64,000 nt of DNA from Knoellia subterranea KCTC 19937 (GTDB taxonomy: Bacteria > Actinomycetota > Actinomycetes > Actinomycetales > Dermatophilaceae), in the NCBI RefSeq assembly GCF_000768685.1, contig NZ_AVPK01000001.1, positions 620,001 through 684,000 of the forward strand. The letters run 5' to 3'. Below the pieces are notes generated by a model that was not told where the DNA came from, searched no databases, and saw nothing but the letters and a program-made list of their open reading frames with translations. Below are positions 50,864-62,176 of the stretch, in pieces. The translations under genes were made by a program, and so were the position numbers. Every line of letters starts with the position of its first letter. The stretch's first letter is position 1.

Positions 50864-51889
50864 TCAGTGGAGCGAGCCGGCCTCGGCGAACGCGCCGTCG
50901 TGGCGCATCTTGTCGGACATCCCAGCGGCCTTGAGGTCCCGACGGATCTCGTTGGGCAGCGAGAACATCAGCGACTCCTCGGCCGCGACGACGGGCTTGA
51001 CGTCCTCGAACCCGTGCTCCGCGAGGTAGTCCAGCACCCCACGCACGAGGATCTCCGGCACGGACGCACCCGACGTGACACCCACCGTCGCGACGCCGTC
51101 GAGCCACGACTCGTCGATCTCCTCGGCATAGTCGACGAGGTGACCGGCCTTCGACCCGTGCTCGAGCGCGACCTCGACGAGGCGCACCGAGTTCGAGGAG
51201 TTGCGCGAGCCGACGACGATCATGAGGTCGCACTCGGGAGCCATGTGCTTGACCGCGAGCTGGCGGTTCTGCGTGGCGTAGCAGATGTCGTCACTCGGCG
51301 GATCCTGCAGCGACGGGAACTTCTCGCGCAGGCGACGCACCGTCTCCATCGTCTCGTCGACGGAGAGCGTCGTCTGGGAGAGCCACACGACCTTGTCGGG
51401 GTCGCGGACCTCGACGTTGGCGACGTCATCGGGACCGTCGACGAGCGTGATGTGCTCGGGCGCCTCACCGGACGTGCCCACGACCTCTTCGTGACCCTCG
51501 TGGCCGATGAGGAGGATGTCGTAATCGTCGCTCGCGAAGCGCACGGCCTCGCGGTGGACCTTGGTCACGAGCGGACAGGTCGCATCGATGGTCTTGAGAC
51601 CGAGGGCCTTGGCCTCCTCGTGGACGACCGGGGCGACGCCGTGGGCGCTGAAGATCACGGTCGCGCCCTCGGGCACCTCGTCCGTCTCCTCGACGAAGAT
51701 CGCGCCGCGCTTCTCGAGCGTCGTCACGACGTGCTTGTTGTGCACGATCTCCTTGCGCACATAGACCGGCGGGCCGTAGAGCTCGAGCGCCTTCTCGACC
51801 GTGACGACCGCCCGGTCGACGCCGGCGCAGTAGCCGCGGGGCGCGGCGAGGAGCACACGCTTGGTGGCCTGGTCAGTCATGGCGGTCAT
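50864..51889 (-). CDS. ispH: 4-hydroxy-3-methylbut-2-enyl diphosphate reductase
   Basis: Last enzyme of the MEP isoprenoid pathway, 341 aa, an Fe-S reductase giving IPP and DMAPP. The three cluster cysteines are in [22 protein letters not shown] and [24 protein letters not shown] completes the family pattern. Of three close ATGs, 51889 is chosen since TACGAT lies 7 nt upstream. A frame open upstream to 53344 is only antisense to xseA. Confidence 0.94.
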   Translation of the reverse strand: MTAMTDQATKRVLLAAPRGYCAGVDRAVVTVEKALELYGPPVYVRKEIVHNKHVVTTLEKRGAIFVEETDEVPEGATVIFSAHGVAPVVHEEAKALGLKTIDATCPLVTKVHREAVRFASDDYDILLIGHEGHEEVVGTSGEAPEHITLVDGPDDVANVEVRDPDKVVWLSQTTLSVDETMETVRRLREKFPSLQDPPSDDICYATQNRQLAVKHMAPECDLMIVVGSRNSSNSVRLVEVALEHGSKAGHLVDYAEEIDESWLDGVATVGVTSGASVPEILVRGVLDYLAEHGFEDVKPVVAAEESLMFSLPNEIRRDLKAAGMSDKMRHDGAFAEAGSLH

Positions 51890-51896
51890 GTGCTCC

Positions 51897-51902
51897 ATCG
51901 TA
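51897..51902 (-). promoter_or_regulatory. -10 box TACGAT, leaderless start for ispH
   Basis: TACGAT on the minus strand ends 7 nt before the ATG at 51889. Confidence 0.5.
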
Positions 51903-51937
51903 CGGGCGCACCTTGGCGCTTCCTGAATGCCGTTCCT

Positions 51938-51955
51938 GTATGCCGTCCGCTCGCC
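51938..51955 (+). repeat. Scattered repeat, one mismatch, between ispH and xseA
   Basis: GTATGCCGTCCGCTCGCC lies in the divergent gap between the ispH and xseA starts. Non-coding. Confidence 0.88.
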
Positions 51956-52033
51956 TCCCGTTGCGTCCGCACCTTTGGGGTCAGAGCGACAGCCTCGCCG
52001 AGGATGTCGGCCGGGCAGTGTTGACTGGCCCGC

Positions 52034-53257
52034 ATGACCCTTCCGGAGCGGGCTGCGGACACCACGGCCGAGTCGCCGTGGCCCGTGCGCCTGCTGTCGA
52101 TGAAGATCGCGGACTACGTCGAGAAGATGTCCGTCGTTTGGGTCGAGGGGCAGGTCGTGCAGCTCAACCGCCGACCGGGAGCGCGGACGGCCTATCTCAC
52201 GCTGCGCGATGCCGACGTCGACATGTCCCTGTCCGTGTCGATCCAGGTCAACGCCCTCGATGCGATGGCCGCCCCGGTGACCGAGGGTCTGCGAGTGGTC
52301 GTGCAGGTCAAGCCGTCCTTCTGGACCCAGCGCGGGACGCTGACGATGGACGGTCGCCAGATCCGGCCGGTGGGAGTGGGTGAACTGCTGGCCCGGATCG
52401 AGTACCTCAAGCGCAATCTCGCGAGCGAGGGCCTGTTCGACGCCGACCGCAAGAAGCCGCTGCCCTTCCTGCCGCGCCGGATCGGCCTCATCTGCGGACG
52501 TGCCTCCGCCGCGGAGAAGGACGTCGTCGAGAACACGCGCCGTCGCTGGCCGACCGCACAGTTCGAGATCCGCCAGGTGGCGGTGCAGGGAACGAGCGCC
52601 GTCACGGAGGTGAGTGAGGCACTCGCCGAGCTGGACGACATACCTGATGTTGATGTCATCGTCATCGCGCGCGGCGGTGGAGGCGTCGAGGACCTGCTTC
52701 CGTTCAGCAACGAGGCCCTGCTCCGCGCGGTGGCCGCGGCCCACACGCCGGTGGTGAGCGCCATCGGTCACGACGTCGACACTCCCCTGCTCGACCTCGT
52801 GGCCGATCACCGCGCGTCGACCCCGACGGACGCGGCGAAGGCGATCGTGCCGGACGCCGAGCGCGAGCACCAGATCGTCGAGGTCGCCCGGGCTCGCGCA
52901 CGGCGGGCACTCGAGGGACGCCTCCACCACGAGCGTCGGCGCCTCGTCGAACTGCGCTCCCGTCCGGTGCTCGCCGACCCCGGGGCGTTCGTCCGCGTGC
53001 AGCGTGAAGTGGTCGGTGCGATGCGCGATCGGGCGCACCGCCGGATCGAGACCCTCGTGCACCGTCACCAGGACGGGGTGCGCCACCTGCGAGCGCAGGT
53101 GCGGACGCTGTCGCCGCAGTCGACGCTGGACCGCGGCTACGCGATCGTGCAGCGCGTCGACGGCACGGTCGTGCACGACCCGGACGACCTCGAGGTGGCC
53201 GAGTTGCTGCGGGTCACCGTGGCTCGCGGCGACTTCGGTGTCCGGACTCAGGGCTAG
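52034..53257 (+). CDS. xseA: Exodeoxyribonuclease VII large subunit
   Basis: A 407-aa nuclease subunit degrading single-stranded DNA. The N-terminal OB fold ([15 protein letters not shown]) is followed by the catalytic domain with [36 protein letters not shown] and [27 protein letters not shown] (in part). The C-terminal coiled coil binds XseB, encoded 10 bp downstream. Confidence 0.94.
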   Translation: MTLPERAADTTAESPWPVRLLSMKIADYVEKMSVVWVEGQVVQLNRRPGARTAYLTLRDADVDMSLSVSIQVNALDAMAAPVTEGLRVVVQVKPSFWTQRGTLTMDGRQIRPVGVGELLARIEYLKRNLASEGLFDADRKKPLPFLPRRIGLICGRASAAEKDVVENTRRRWPTAQFEIRQVAVQGTSAVTEVSEALAELDDIPDVDVIVIARGGGGVEDLLPFSNEALLRAVAAAHTPVVSAIGHDVDTPLLDLVADHRASTPTDAAKAIVPDAEREHQIVEVARARARRALEGRLHHERRRLVELRSRPVLADPGAFVRVQREVVGAMRDRAHRRIETLVHRHQDGVRHLRAQVRTLSPQSTLDRGYAIVQRVDGTVVHDPDDLEVAELLRVTVARGDFGVRTQG

Positions 53258-53260
53258 GGT
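53255..53260 (+). promoter_or_regulatory. -10 box TAGGGT, leaderless start for xseB
   Basis: TAGGGT overlaps the last xseA codon and ends 7 nt before the xseB ATG, so xseB may have its own leaderless transcript inside the pair. Confidence 0.5.
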
Positions 53261-53267
53261 GCTCGGC

Positions 53268-53525
53268 ATGGCCAAGGACACCCCGCAGCCCGAGACCACC
53301 GCTGATGACGCAGCGTCACCGGAGACCGCTACCGATGACGCCAACGCCGACGTGGCCGAGATGAGCTACGAGGCGGCGCGCGACGAGCTGGTCGACATCG
53401 TGGCGCGGCTCGAGAACGGTCAGGTCGGGCTCGAGGACAGCATGGGCCTGTGGCAGCGCGGCGAGGCGCTGGCTGCGCACTGCGCGCAGTGGCTCGACGA
53501 GGCCGAGGCCAAGCTCAAGGACTGA
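53268..53525 (+). CDS. xseB: Exodeoxyribonuclease VII small subunit
   Basis: An 85-aa helical subunit. After about 30 acidic residues comes the conserved [41 protein letters not shown] (split across the helix pair). It binds the XseA coiled coil. Confidence 0.92.
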   Translation: MAKDTPQPETTADDAASPETATDDANADVAEMSYEAARDELVDIVARLENGQVGLEDSMGLWQRGEALAAHCAQWLDEAEAKLKD

Positions 53526-53558
53526 CCCCTCAGGTCTGGCAGACGCCCGCACATGACG

Positions 53559-53608
53559 CGGAAATCGTGGATCGTTCCGGTTGCAACCGGGACGATCCAC
53601 GATTTCCG
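53559..53608. terminator. 50-bp near-perfect palindrome between xseB and DUF4245 gene
   Basis: Outer arms CGGAAATCGTGGATCGT (53559-53575) match 53592-53608 exactly, and the inner TCCGGTTGCAACCGGG continues with one mismatch. Convergent-gene bidirectional terminator. Confidence 0.8.
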
Positions 53609-53625
53609 GGCAAGGTGGGCTCAGG

Positions 53626-54264
53626 TCAGGGCTTGACCGGGCCGAGGTGCTCGGCCACGAGAGCCATCTCCTCGAACGAGCCGGTGCCCGTGAGGAGCGT
53701 CGTCATCTCACCGGAGCCGGTGCGCCGGTCGAGCATGCTGTTCTGGACCTTGCCGCCGCGTTCGTACTTGATCCAGGTGACGTCACCGATCGTGACCTCA
53801 CCGATCCGGCGGGCGCGGTTCGTCTGGGCCTCGACCCATCCACGGGTCGCGTCACGGGTCTGCTCCACCGCGACATAGGTACCCGCAGGCGACTGGTAGC
53901 CCGCGTGCCACGTCATGAGCTTGTCCGTGCTCCGGACATAGCGGGCACTCGTCGTGCGCCAGCCCTCGGGCAGGTCGATCGCCTCCGAGATGGGCCAGCC
54001 ACTGTCCTCCGCCACCTGGACCGCAGTGCCATGCACGTCGACCACCGGACCGCCGAGGGTGTTGACCCGCGGCGTCATGAACCAGATGAGCGCCATGAGC
54101 GCACCGATGACGATGAGGGACCGCACCATGTTGGGCGTCGACCCCATCGAATAGCTGCTCTTGCGCGGGGTGGCCTGCGACGTGGTCGGCGCGGTGCCCT
54201 GCGATGCGGTGCTCTGCGACGCGTCGCTCGGCTCGTCGGTGGCGCTGGTCGGGGTGGTGCTCAC
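53626..54264 (-). CDS. DUF4245 family membrane-anchored protein
   Basis: A 212-aa protein with a Ser/Thr/Ala-rich N-terminus, one membrane helix (about residues 47-66) and an extracytoplasmic domain containing LPEGWRTTSARYVRSTDKLMTWHAGY. The family is conserved beside glpX in Actinobacteria (Rv1100 position, from memory); its function is unknown. The start is uncertain; GTG at 54264 has GGAGGG immediately before it. Confidence 0.75.
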   Translation of the reverse strand: MSTTPTSATDEPSDASQSTASQGTAPTTSQATPRKSSYSMGSTPNMVRSLIVIGALMALIWFMTPRVNTLGGPVVDVHGTAVQVAEDSGWPISEAIDLPEGWRTTSARYVRSTDKLMTWHAGYQSPAGTYVAVEQTRDATRGWVEAQTNRARRIGEVTIGDVTWIKYERGGKVQNSMLDRRTGSGEMTTLLTGTGSFEEMALVAEHLGPVKP

Positions 54265-54313
54265 CCCTCCATGGTCGCTGATGACCGTGCGAATCGCCGT
54301 ATCGGGTCGGCGA

Positions 54314-54319
54314 TAGAGT
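54314..54319 (+). promoter_or_regulatory. -10 box TAGAGT upstream of glpX operon
   Basis: TAGAGT lies 63 nt before the glpX ATG, leaving room for the AGGAAGACAGG region near the start codon. Expected to drive glpX-pfkB-fum-carbonic anhydrase. Confidence 0.4.
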
Positions 54320-54382
54320 CGGGGCCGCAGGGGTCCGACCCCGATCCCGACTTCGCGCCACGCCCAGGAAGACAGGTTCCTC

Positions 54383-55381
54383 ATGCCCGACGCCCCGTCC
54401 ACGAACGTCCCCGACCGCAACCTCGCGCTCGAGCTCGTCCGGGTCACCGAGGCCGCCGCCATGGCCGGTGGCCGCTGGGTGGGGCGGGGTGACAAGAACC
54501 GGGCCGACGGCGCAGCGGTGGAAGCCATGCGCACGCTCCTGACGACCGTCGAGATGCGCGGCACCGTCGTCATCGGTGAGGGCGAGAAGGACAACGCCCC
54601 CATGCTCTTCAACGGCGAGCAGGTCGGCAGCGGCTCCGGCCCCGAGGTGGACGTCGCCGTGGACCCGATCGACGGGACCACCCTCACCGCCAAGGGCATG
54701 CCCAACGCGATCGCCGTCATGGCCGTGAGCGACCGCGGCTCGATGTATGACCCGAGCGCCGTCTTCTACATGGACAAGCTCGTCGCCGGCCCCGAGGTCG
54801 CCGACGTCGTCGACATCCGCCTCCCCGTCGCCGAGAACGTCCGCCGGATCGCCAAGGCCAAGAAGGAGAGCCCCGAGGACGTCACGGTCGTCATGCTCGA
54901 CCGCCCACGCCACGAGAAGCTCGCCCAGGACGTTCGCGAGAGCGGCGCCCGGATCAAGCTCATCTCCGACGGCGACGTCGCCGGCGCCATCTCCGCTGCG
55001 CGTGAGACGACCGGCATCGACCTGCTGCTCGGTGTGGGCGGCACCCCCGAGGGCATCATCACCGCCTGCGCCATCAAGTGCCTCGGCGGCGTCATCCAGG
55101 GTCGCCTCTGGCCGCAGGACGACGACGAGCGCCAGAAGGCCATCGACGCCGGACACGACCTCGACCGCGTCCTCACCACCCACGACCTCGTCACCGGCGA
55201 CAACTGCTTCTTCGTGGCGACCGGCATCACCGACGGCGAACTCCTCCAGGGCGTGCGCTACGGACGGGGCCGCGCGACGACGAACTCCATCGTCATGCGC
55301 AGCCGCTCCGGCACGGTCCGCGTCATCGAGAGCCACCACGTCCTCGACCGCATGGGCGAGCTCTACCTGGGACACCGCTGA
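54383..55381 (+). CDS. glpX: Fructose-1,6-bisphosphatase class II
   Basis: Gluconeogenic phosphatase of 332 aa. Class II motifs: [33 protein letters not shown] (metal site) and [20 protein letters not shown]. The usual FBPase of Actinobacteria. Its TGA overlaps the next ATG by one base. Confidence 0.94.
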   Translation: MPDAPSTNVPDRNLALELVRVTEAAAMAGGRWVGRGDKNRADGAAVEAMRTLLTTVEMRGTVVIGEGEKDNAPMLFNGEQVGSGSGPEVDVAVDPIDGTTLTAKGMPNAIAVMAVSDRGSMYDPSAVFYMDKLVAGPEVADVVDIRLPVAENVRRIAKAKKESPEDVTVVMLDRPRHEKLAQDVRESGARIKLISDGDVAGAISAARETTGIDLLLGVGGTPEGIITACAIKCLGGVIQGRLWPQDDDERQKAIDAGHDLDRVLTTHDLVTGDNCFFVATGITDGELLQGVRYGRGRATTNSIVMRSRSGTVRVIESHHVLDRMGELYLGHR

Positions 55382-56302
55382 TGCAGCCAGTGCTCGTCGT
55401 CGGTGAAACGCTCGTCGACATCGTCCACACGCCCGACGGGCAGGTGAGCGAGCACGTCGGCGGCTCCCCCGCGAACGTCGCCATGGGAGTGGCCCGCCTC
55501 GGACACGACACCTCCCTGGCCACCACGCTCGGGGATGACGAGCACGGTCGACAGTGCCGCGAGCAGATCACCGACCACGGGGTCGTCATCGAGAACCTCG
55601 ACGCGGGTTCACACGCGACGTCGACGGCTGCCGCGACGATCGACGACTCGGGCGCGGCCACCTACGACTTCGACCTGCACTGGAAACTCCACCCCGTCGC
55701 GGACCTCGGCGCCTTCGGACACGTCCACACGGGCTCGATCGCCGCGACGCTCACCCCCGGCGCGGAGGTCGTGGCGCAGACGCTCACCGAGGCACGGGCG
55801 CACGCGACGGTCTCCTACGACCCCAACGCCCGGCCGAGCATCATGGGCGAACCCGACACCGTCCGCCCGCAGATCGAGTCGCTCATCGCGTTGAGCGATG
55901 TTGTCAAGGCGAGCGAGGACGACACCGAATGGCTGTATGCCGGCCGCTCGCTTCCCGACGTCATGGCCGCCTGGGGTGCCCTGGGACCGAGCCTCGTCGT
56001 GGTCACCCGGGGCGGCGACGGTGTCGCCTACCGCGTCACTGCCACGGGTGAATTCGGAGAGGCCCCCACCCGCGCCGAGTCGGTGGCCGACACCGTCGGC
56101 GCCGGCGACTCCTTCATGGCCGGCCTGATCTCCGGCCTGCTCGATGCCGGCCTGCTCGGCGATGCCGACGCCCGTGACCGCCTCGCCGCGAGTTCGCTCG
56201 CCGACGTCGAGGGCGCCATCAGTCGAGCACTTGCCACGAGCGCGATCACGGTCGGGCACGCTGGGGCCTACGCACCAACCCGAGAGGAAATCGAGAAGGA
56301 CC

Positions 56303-56310
<8 letters not shown>
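55381..56310 (+). CDS. PfkB-family carbohydrate kinase
   Basis: A 309-aa ribokinase-fold sugar kinase. The N-terminal signature is [15 protein letters not shown] and the C-terminal anion hole/catalytic motif [13 protein letters not shown] (Asp base). It is closest in style to fructokinases, but the sugar is not determined. Overlaps glpX by 1 bp and the fumarase gene by 8 bp. Confidence 0.86.
55935..55952 (+). repeat. Diverged scattered repeat inside the PfkB gene
   Basis: GTATGCCGGCCGCTCGCT, encoding YAGRS(L), three mismatches from consensus. Confidence 0.6.
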
Positions 56311-58014
<1,704 letters not shown>

Positions 58015-58018
<4 letters not shown>

Positions 58019-58530
58019 GCGACAACGCAACTGCCACACCCGAATTCGACGACCTGCTGGAGGCCAACCGCGCCTTCGCGGACGACTTCACGCTGGGTGG
58101 CTTCGACGGTGTCGCGCACGCCGGCGTCGCCCTCGTCACCTGCATGGACTCGCGGATCGACCCGCTCGGCATGCTCGGCCTCAAGCCGGGTGACGCCAAG
58201 ATCTTCCGCAATCCCGGAGGTCGCGTCACCGCAGCGGCGCTCGAGGCGCTCGTCCTCGGCGTCCACCTCCTCGGCGTCGAGCGCATCCTCGTCGTGCCGC
58301 ACACCCGCTGCGCCATGACGAAGTACTCCGAGACGGAGCTGCGCGAGGTCATCGGCGAGAAGGCCGGGGCCGACGCCTCGTGGCAGGGGTTCCACGTCAT
58401 CGCCGACCAGGACGCGGCCCTGAAGGCAGATGTCATGGCAGTGCGGTCACACCCCCTCATCCCCGACACGATCGCCGTTGGCGGGTTCATGTACGACGTC
58501 GACTCCGGACTCCTCGACCGCCGCGCTTGA
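58015..58530 (+). CDS. Beta-class carbonic anhydrase
   Basis: A 171-aa zinc enzyme for CO2/bicarbonate. Zinc and catalytic motifs are TCMDSRID (Cys, Asp-Arg dyad) and VVPHTRCAM (His, Cys). The residue after the second Cys is Ala where most have Gly. The GTG start overlaps the fumarase stop (GTGA), so it is translationally coupled to a decarboxylation-linked TCA gene set. Confidence 0.9.
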
Positions 58531-58589
58531 GGCGGGTTCGGGAAGTGACTCACGTCCGTAGCGCGACGCGCGCTCAGTCGCTCCGCCCA

Positions 58590-58664
58590 GCGGGATCGGG
58601 TGGTGCGCTTGTCGCGCTCAGTCGCTCCTTCGTCGCGAACGCACGACAAGCGCACCACCCGATC
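58590..58664. repeat. 23-bp perfect inverted repeat with 29-nt loop
   Basis: Arms 58590-58612 and 58642-58664 are exact complements. The loop contains CGCTCCTTCGTCGC, the same 14-mer as in the 53-bp repeats at 20.2 kb. The element follows the carbonic anhydrase stop by 60 bp and could terminate that operon. Confidence 0.85.
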
Positions 58665-58692
58665 CCCAATACGGAATGACTGAGGTGAAGGC

Positions 58693-59538
58693 ATGTCGGT
58701 GAGGGTCGTGGGGCTGAACGTGCATCCGGTGAAGAGCACGGCGATTCGACCGGTCGCCTCGGCTGCTGTCGAGCGGGCGGGGTTCGCCGGGGATCGGCGG
58801 TGGATGGTCGTCGACCAGCAGGGGACTCTTGTGTCGGCGCGGGAGTGCCACGCGCTGTTCCGGATCGAGGCGGACACACCTGAAACCGACGCGTCCGTGC
58901 CGGGTGGTTTGCGGTTGAGGGCTCCCGGGGTCGAGGACCTTCTCGTCGGCAATGCGGCCGGTGCGGAGGTGGCAGTGCGGCTGCAACGGCACCACCTGGT
59001 CGGAGGGCTGGTGTCGGCCGAGGCGGACGAGTGGATTCGCCATGCCGCAGGACGCTCGGACGTGCGGCTCGTGCGGTGCGTCGATCCCACGGCCCGGGCA
59101 CTCAACCCGGCGTTCAGTCGGGAAGGGGACCACACGGCATACGCCGATGGTTATCCGGTGACGCTCGCGAGCCTGCGCTCGCTCGCCCGGCTCAACGACT
59201 GGATCGCCGAGGGCGCGGTCGAGCGCGGCGAGGAGCTGCCCGAGCCACTGCCGATCGAACGGTTTCGCCCCAACGTCGTCATCGACGGGGATCTCGAGGC
59301 GTTCGTCGAGGACACGTGGGGGACGGTCCGGCTCGGCGAGGTGACGTTCCGGGTCGCGAAGCCGGTCGACCGCTGCGTCATGACGACGATCGACGTCGAG
59401 TCGTTGACGACGGGCAAGGAACCTGTGAGAACCCTTGCGCGACACCGGCGTTGGGACGGCGCGACGTGGTTCGCGATCCAGCTCATCCCCGACGGGACGG
59501 GCGTCGTCAACGTCGGCGACGACGTCAAGCCCGCCTGA
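58693..59538 (+). CDS. MOSC-domain protein with beta-barrel N-terminus
   Basis: A 281-aa protein of the MOSC_N-MOSC type related to mARC/YcbX enzymes that bind molybdenum cofactor. The N-terminal domain starts VRVVGLNVHPVKS. The MOSC part has RFRPNVVIDG and the conserved cysteine in KPVDRCVMTTIDVE (ligand to Mo). GAGGTGAAGG precedes the ATG. Substrates of relatives are N-oxygenated compounds. Confidence 0.88.
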   Translation: MSVRVVGLNVHPVKSTAIRPVASAAVERAGFAGDRRWMVVDQQGTLVSARECHALFRIEADTPETDASVPGGLRLRAPGVEDLLVGNAAGAEVAVRLQRHHLVGGLVSAEADEWIRHAAGRSDVRLVRCVDPTARALNPAFSREGDHTAYADGYPVTLASLRSLARLNDWIAEGAVERGEELPEPLPIERFRPNVVIDGDLEAFVEDTWGTVRLGEVTFRVAKPVDRCVMTTIDVESLTTGKEPVRTLARHRRWDGATWFAIQLIPDGTGVVNVGDDVKPA

Positions 59539-59540
59539 CC

Positions 59541-59600
59541 GATCCACTTCTTGCGCTGGTGGGACATGCGCGCGTGTCCCACCCGCGCAATCAGTGGATC
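59541..59600. terminator. Interrupted 60-bp palindrome between MOSC and NAD(P)-binding genes
   Basis: GATCCA...TGGATC ends, TTGCGC/GCGCAA and GTGGGACA/TGTCCCAC segments pair in order, with two internal loops. It overlaps the stop of the minus-strand gene. Confidence 0.65.
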
Positions 59601-60249
59601 AGGTGGGGCGCAGGGCGTCCGCGATAGGGGTCGTCCCGTTGTTGAAGGCGATTGTGCGCCGCGCGAATCCGCGGTGTTCGATGACGTATGCCGCGACGCT
59701 CGCCACGTCGTCCCGGCTCACCCGCCAGCTCGTGACGCCTTCGCCGACTTCGAGGTGACCCGTTCCCGCGTCGTCCGTGAGGGTGCTCGGAGCGAGGATC
59801 GTCCAGACGAGGTCGGTCTCGCGGAGGTGGGCGTCGGCGTCTGACTTGGCCTGCGCGTACGTGAAGAACGAATTGTCCTCTGGCACACCGTGATCCGGCC
59901 CGGCACCGAAGTAGGACACCATGACGTAGCGCGGCACACCCGCTGCCAGGCAGGCCTCCATGGACCGGATCGCCGCGTCGCGGTCGACGGCGATCGTGCG
60001 CTCGGGGTTGCCTCCCCCAGCACCAGCGGACCACACGACGACGTCGGCTCCGGAGAGGGCATCGGCCATCTCGTCGACGGAGAGGTACTCGACGTCGAGA
60101 ACGGCCGGATGGGCCCCGACGTCCTCGATGTCGGGGCCCTGCTCGGGGTCGCGCACCCACGAGGTCACGACGTGACCGTTGTCGGACAGGAGGCGGGCCA
60201 GGCGCAGAGCGATCTTGCCGTGCCCGCCGATGATCGTGACTGCCGCCAT
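59599..60249 (-). CDS. NAD(P)-binding atypical short-chain dehydrogenase
   Basis: A 216-aa Rossmann protein with IIGGHGKIALRLARLL at the N-terminus, followed by ADVVVWSAGAG and YVMVSYFGAG, matching the SDR_a5/NAD(P)H-binding (YwnB-like) proteins. The role is unknown. It lies two bases after the ohr stop, suggesting a shared oxidative-stress transcript. Confidence 0.82.
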   Translation of the reverse strand: MAAVTIIGGHGKIALRLARLLSDNGHVVTSWVRDPEQGPDIEDVGAHPAVLDVEYLSVDEMADALSGADVVVWSAGAGGGNPERTIAVDRDAAIRSMEACLAAGVPRYVMVSYFGAGPDHGVPEDNSFFTYAQAKSDADAHLRETDLVWTILAPSTLTDDAGTGHLEVGEGVTSWRVSRDDVASVAAYVIEHRGFARRTIAFNNGTTPIADALRPT

Positions 60250-60251
60250 GC

Positions 60252-60680
60252 TCAGGAGGTGCGGACGCTGATGGTCACGTCGATGTTGCCGCGGGTGGCC
60301 TTGGAGTACGGGCACGCCTGGTGCGCGGCGTTGACGAGCTCGTGAGCCGTCGCCTCGTCCACCCCGGGGATGACGGCCTCGAGCGCCACCGCGAGCCCGA
60401 CACCCGTGTCGGTGCGGCCGAGGGTGACGCTGGCCGTCACGGTGGACTCGCTGACATCGAGGCCCTCGTTGGCAGCAACGGAGATGAGGGCGTTGCCGAA
60501 ACACGCGGAGTAGCCGGCCGCGAAGAGGGTCTCGGGATTCGCCTTGGGGTTGGACTTGCTCCCCGGCTTGCCGAGGACGAGGTCGATGACTCCGTCCTCA
60601 CTCGTGACGTGTCCCTGACGCCCGCCCTTGGCCGTGGCAGCAGTGACGTAGAGGGGCGTGGTGATCGCTTCGTAGGGCAT
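60252..60680 (-). CDS. ohr: Organic hydroperoxide resistance protein (OsmC/Ohr)
   Basis: A 142-aa thiol peroxidase of the Ohr subgroup. The catalytic pair is C60 (GYSACFGNAL) and C123 (HQACPYSKATRGNIDV). It reduces organic hydroperoxides using lipoylated proteins in known cases. The ATG at 60680 gives the standard family length; a long frame upstream is antisense to the GH1 gene. Confidence 0.92.
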   Translation of the reverse strand: MPYEAITTPLYVTAATAKGGRQGHVTSEDGVIDLVLGKPGSKSNPKANPETLFAAGYSACFGNALISVAANEGLDVSESTVTASVTLGRTDTGVGLAVALEAVIPGVDEATAHELVNAAHQACPYSKATRGNIDVTISVRTS

Positions 60681-60713
60681 GGGAACACCCTGCCGCACGA
60701 ACCCGGCCAGCAC

Positions 60714-60719
60714 TAGGTT
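60714..60719 (+). promoter_or_regulatory. -10 box TAGGTT, leaderless start for the GH1 gene
   Basis: TAGGTT ends 6 nt before the ATG at 60726. Confidence 0.5.
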
Positions 60720-60725
60720 GGGTTC

Positions 60726-62120
60726 ATGACGTTCGAGACCAGATTCCCCGACGGGTTCCTCTGGGGAGCCGCCACCGCGTCCTTCCAGATCGAGGGTTCG
60801 ACCACTGCCGACGGTCGCGGGCCGTCCATCTGGGACACCTTCTGCGACATCGAGGGCAACGTCATCAACAAGGACACCGGCGACCCAGCCTGCGATCACT
60901 ACCGGCGCATGCCGGAGGACGTCGCCCTCATGAAGGAGCTCGGGCTCGACGCCTATCGCTTCTCCGTCGCCTGGCCACGGGTCATCCCGACCGGGGTGGG
61001 GGCGGTCAACGCAGCGGGCCTCGACTTCTACAGCCGACTCGTGGATGAGTTGCTGGACAACGGAATTCGCCCCTTCGTGACGCTCTATCACTGGGACCTC
61101 CCCCAGACCCTGGACGACCGGGGCGGCTGGCTCAACCGCGAGATCAAGGACTGGTTCGCGGAGTACACCGGCGTCGTGGTGGACGCTCTCGGCGACCGCG
61201 TGAAGAACTGGACGACCCTCAACGAGCCGTGGTGCTCCTCGCTCCTCGGCTACTCCCTCGGCCACCATGCACCCGGCCACACCGACCCCGTCGAGGGGCT
61301 CATTGCCGCACACCACCTCATGCTCGCCCATGGCACCGCCGTCCCGATCATCCGCGAGAAGTGCCCCGACGCGCAGGTGTCGATCACGCTCAACCCCTCC
61401 CAGGTGTGGGGTCCGGACGAGCCGACCGACGACCCGACGGACACTCCGAACGACGCCGACGCCGACGCCATCCGTCGGGCCGACAACATCTACAACGGCA
61501 TCTTCTTCGGCCCGCTCTTCCACGGCGCCTACCCGCAGAGCCTGCTGGACGACACCGCCCACCTCACCGACCACTCATGGATCCACGACGGCGACCTCGA
61601 GGTCATCAACGCGCCGCTCGACAACTTGGGCGTGAACAACTACTTCCCCACCCGCGTCCGCCATGTCGACGGTGCCGTGCAACCCCTCCCCGGCCTCGAC
61701 GGCGTCGAGGACGTCGCCCCTCGCCCACCGCTCACCGACATGGGCTGGGAGATCTCACCGCAGGGCCACCACGACATCCTCATGCGCTCGGCGCAGGAGT
61801 GCGGCCTGCCCGTCTACATCACCGAGAACGGCTCTGCCTGGCCGGACGAGGTCGACACCGGCCCCGAAGGTGCGGCGGTCCACGACGGTGAGCGGACGGC
61901 ATACCTGCATGGTCATCTGGACGCCGTCAGGCGAGCGATCGACGACGGCGCCGACATCCGCGGCTACTTCGCGTGGTCGCTCATGGACAACTTCGAGTGG
62001 GCGTTCGGCTACAGCAAGCGGTTCGGCATCGTCCACGTGGACTACGACACCCAGGTGCGCACGATCAAGGACTCCGGGCGGGAGTACGCCCGGATCATCG
62101 CGGCCCACCACGGAGAATGA
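60726..62120 (+). CDS. GH1 beta-glucosidase
   Basis: A 464-aa cytoplasmic glycoside hydrolase cleaving beta-glucosides. Acid/base E167 in TLNEPW and nucleophile E367 in ITENGS are intact. The N-terminal FPDGFLWGAATASFQIEG is the second family signature. No signal peptide. The segment GERTAYLHGHL, where relatives have a D-x2-R-x2-YL-x2-HL pattern, is encoded by an exact 19-bp copy of the scattered repeat. Confidence 0.93.
   Translation: MTFETRFPDGFLWGAATASFQIEGSTTADGRGPSIWDTFCDIEGNVINKDTGDPACDHYRRMPEDVALMKELGLDAYRFSVAWPRVIPTGVGAVNAAGLDFYSRLVDELLDNGIRPFVTLYHWDLPQTLDDRGGWLNREIKDWFAEYTGVVVDALGDRVKNWTTLNEPWCSSLLGYSLGHHAPGHTDPVEGLIAAHHLMLAHGTAVPIIREKCPDAQVSITLNPSQVWGPDEPTDDPTDTPNDADADAIRRADNIYNGIFFGPLFHGAYPQSLLDDTAHLTDHSWIHDGDLEVINAPLDNLGVNNYFPTRVRHVDGAVQPLPGLDGVEDVAPRPPLTDMGWEISPQGHHDILMRSAQECGLPVYITENGSAWPDEVDTGPEGAAVHDGERTAYLHGHLDAVRRAIDDGADIRGYFAWSLMDNFEWAFGYSKRFGIVHVDYDTQVRTIKDSGREYARIIAAHHGE
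61887..61905 (-). repeat. Scattered repeat, exact 19-bp copy inside the GH1 gene
   Basis: GGTGAGCGGACGGCATACC, in frame as GERTAY plus the first base of the next codon. Confidence 0.9.
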
Positions 62121-62176
62121 CTGGCCGGCTGAGTCGGTGAGGTCACGATTCGGAGGTCGCACCGCCGAAACAGTGG

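Noticed and set aside
50864-53344. ispH frame extended to 826 codons through xseA
   Set aside because: The part beyond 51898 is antisense to xseA; the Fe-S enzyme has its normal length from 51889.
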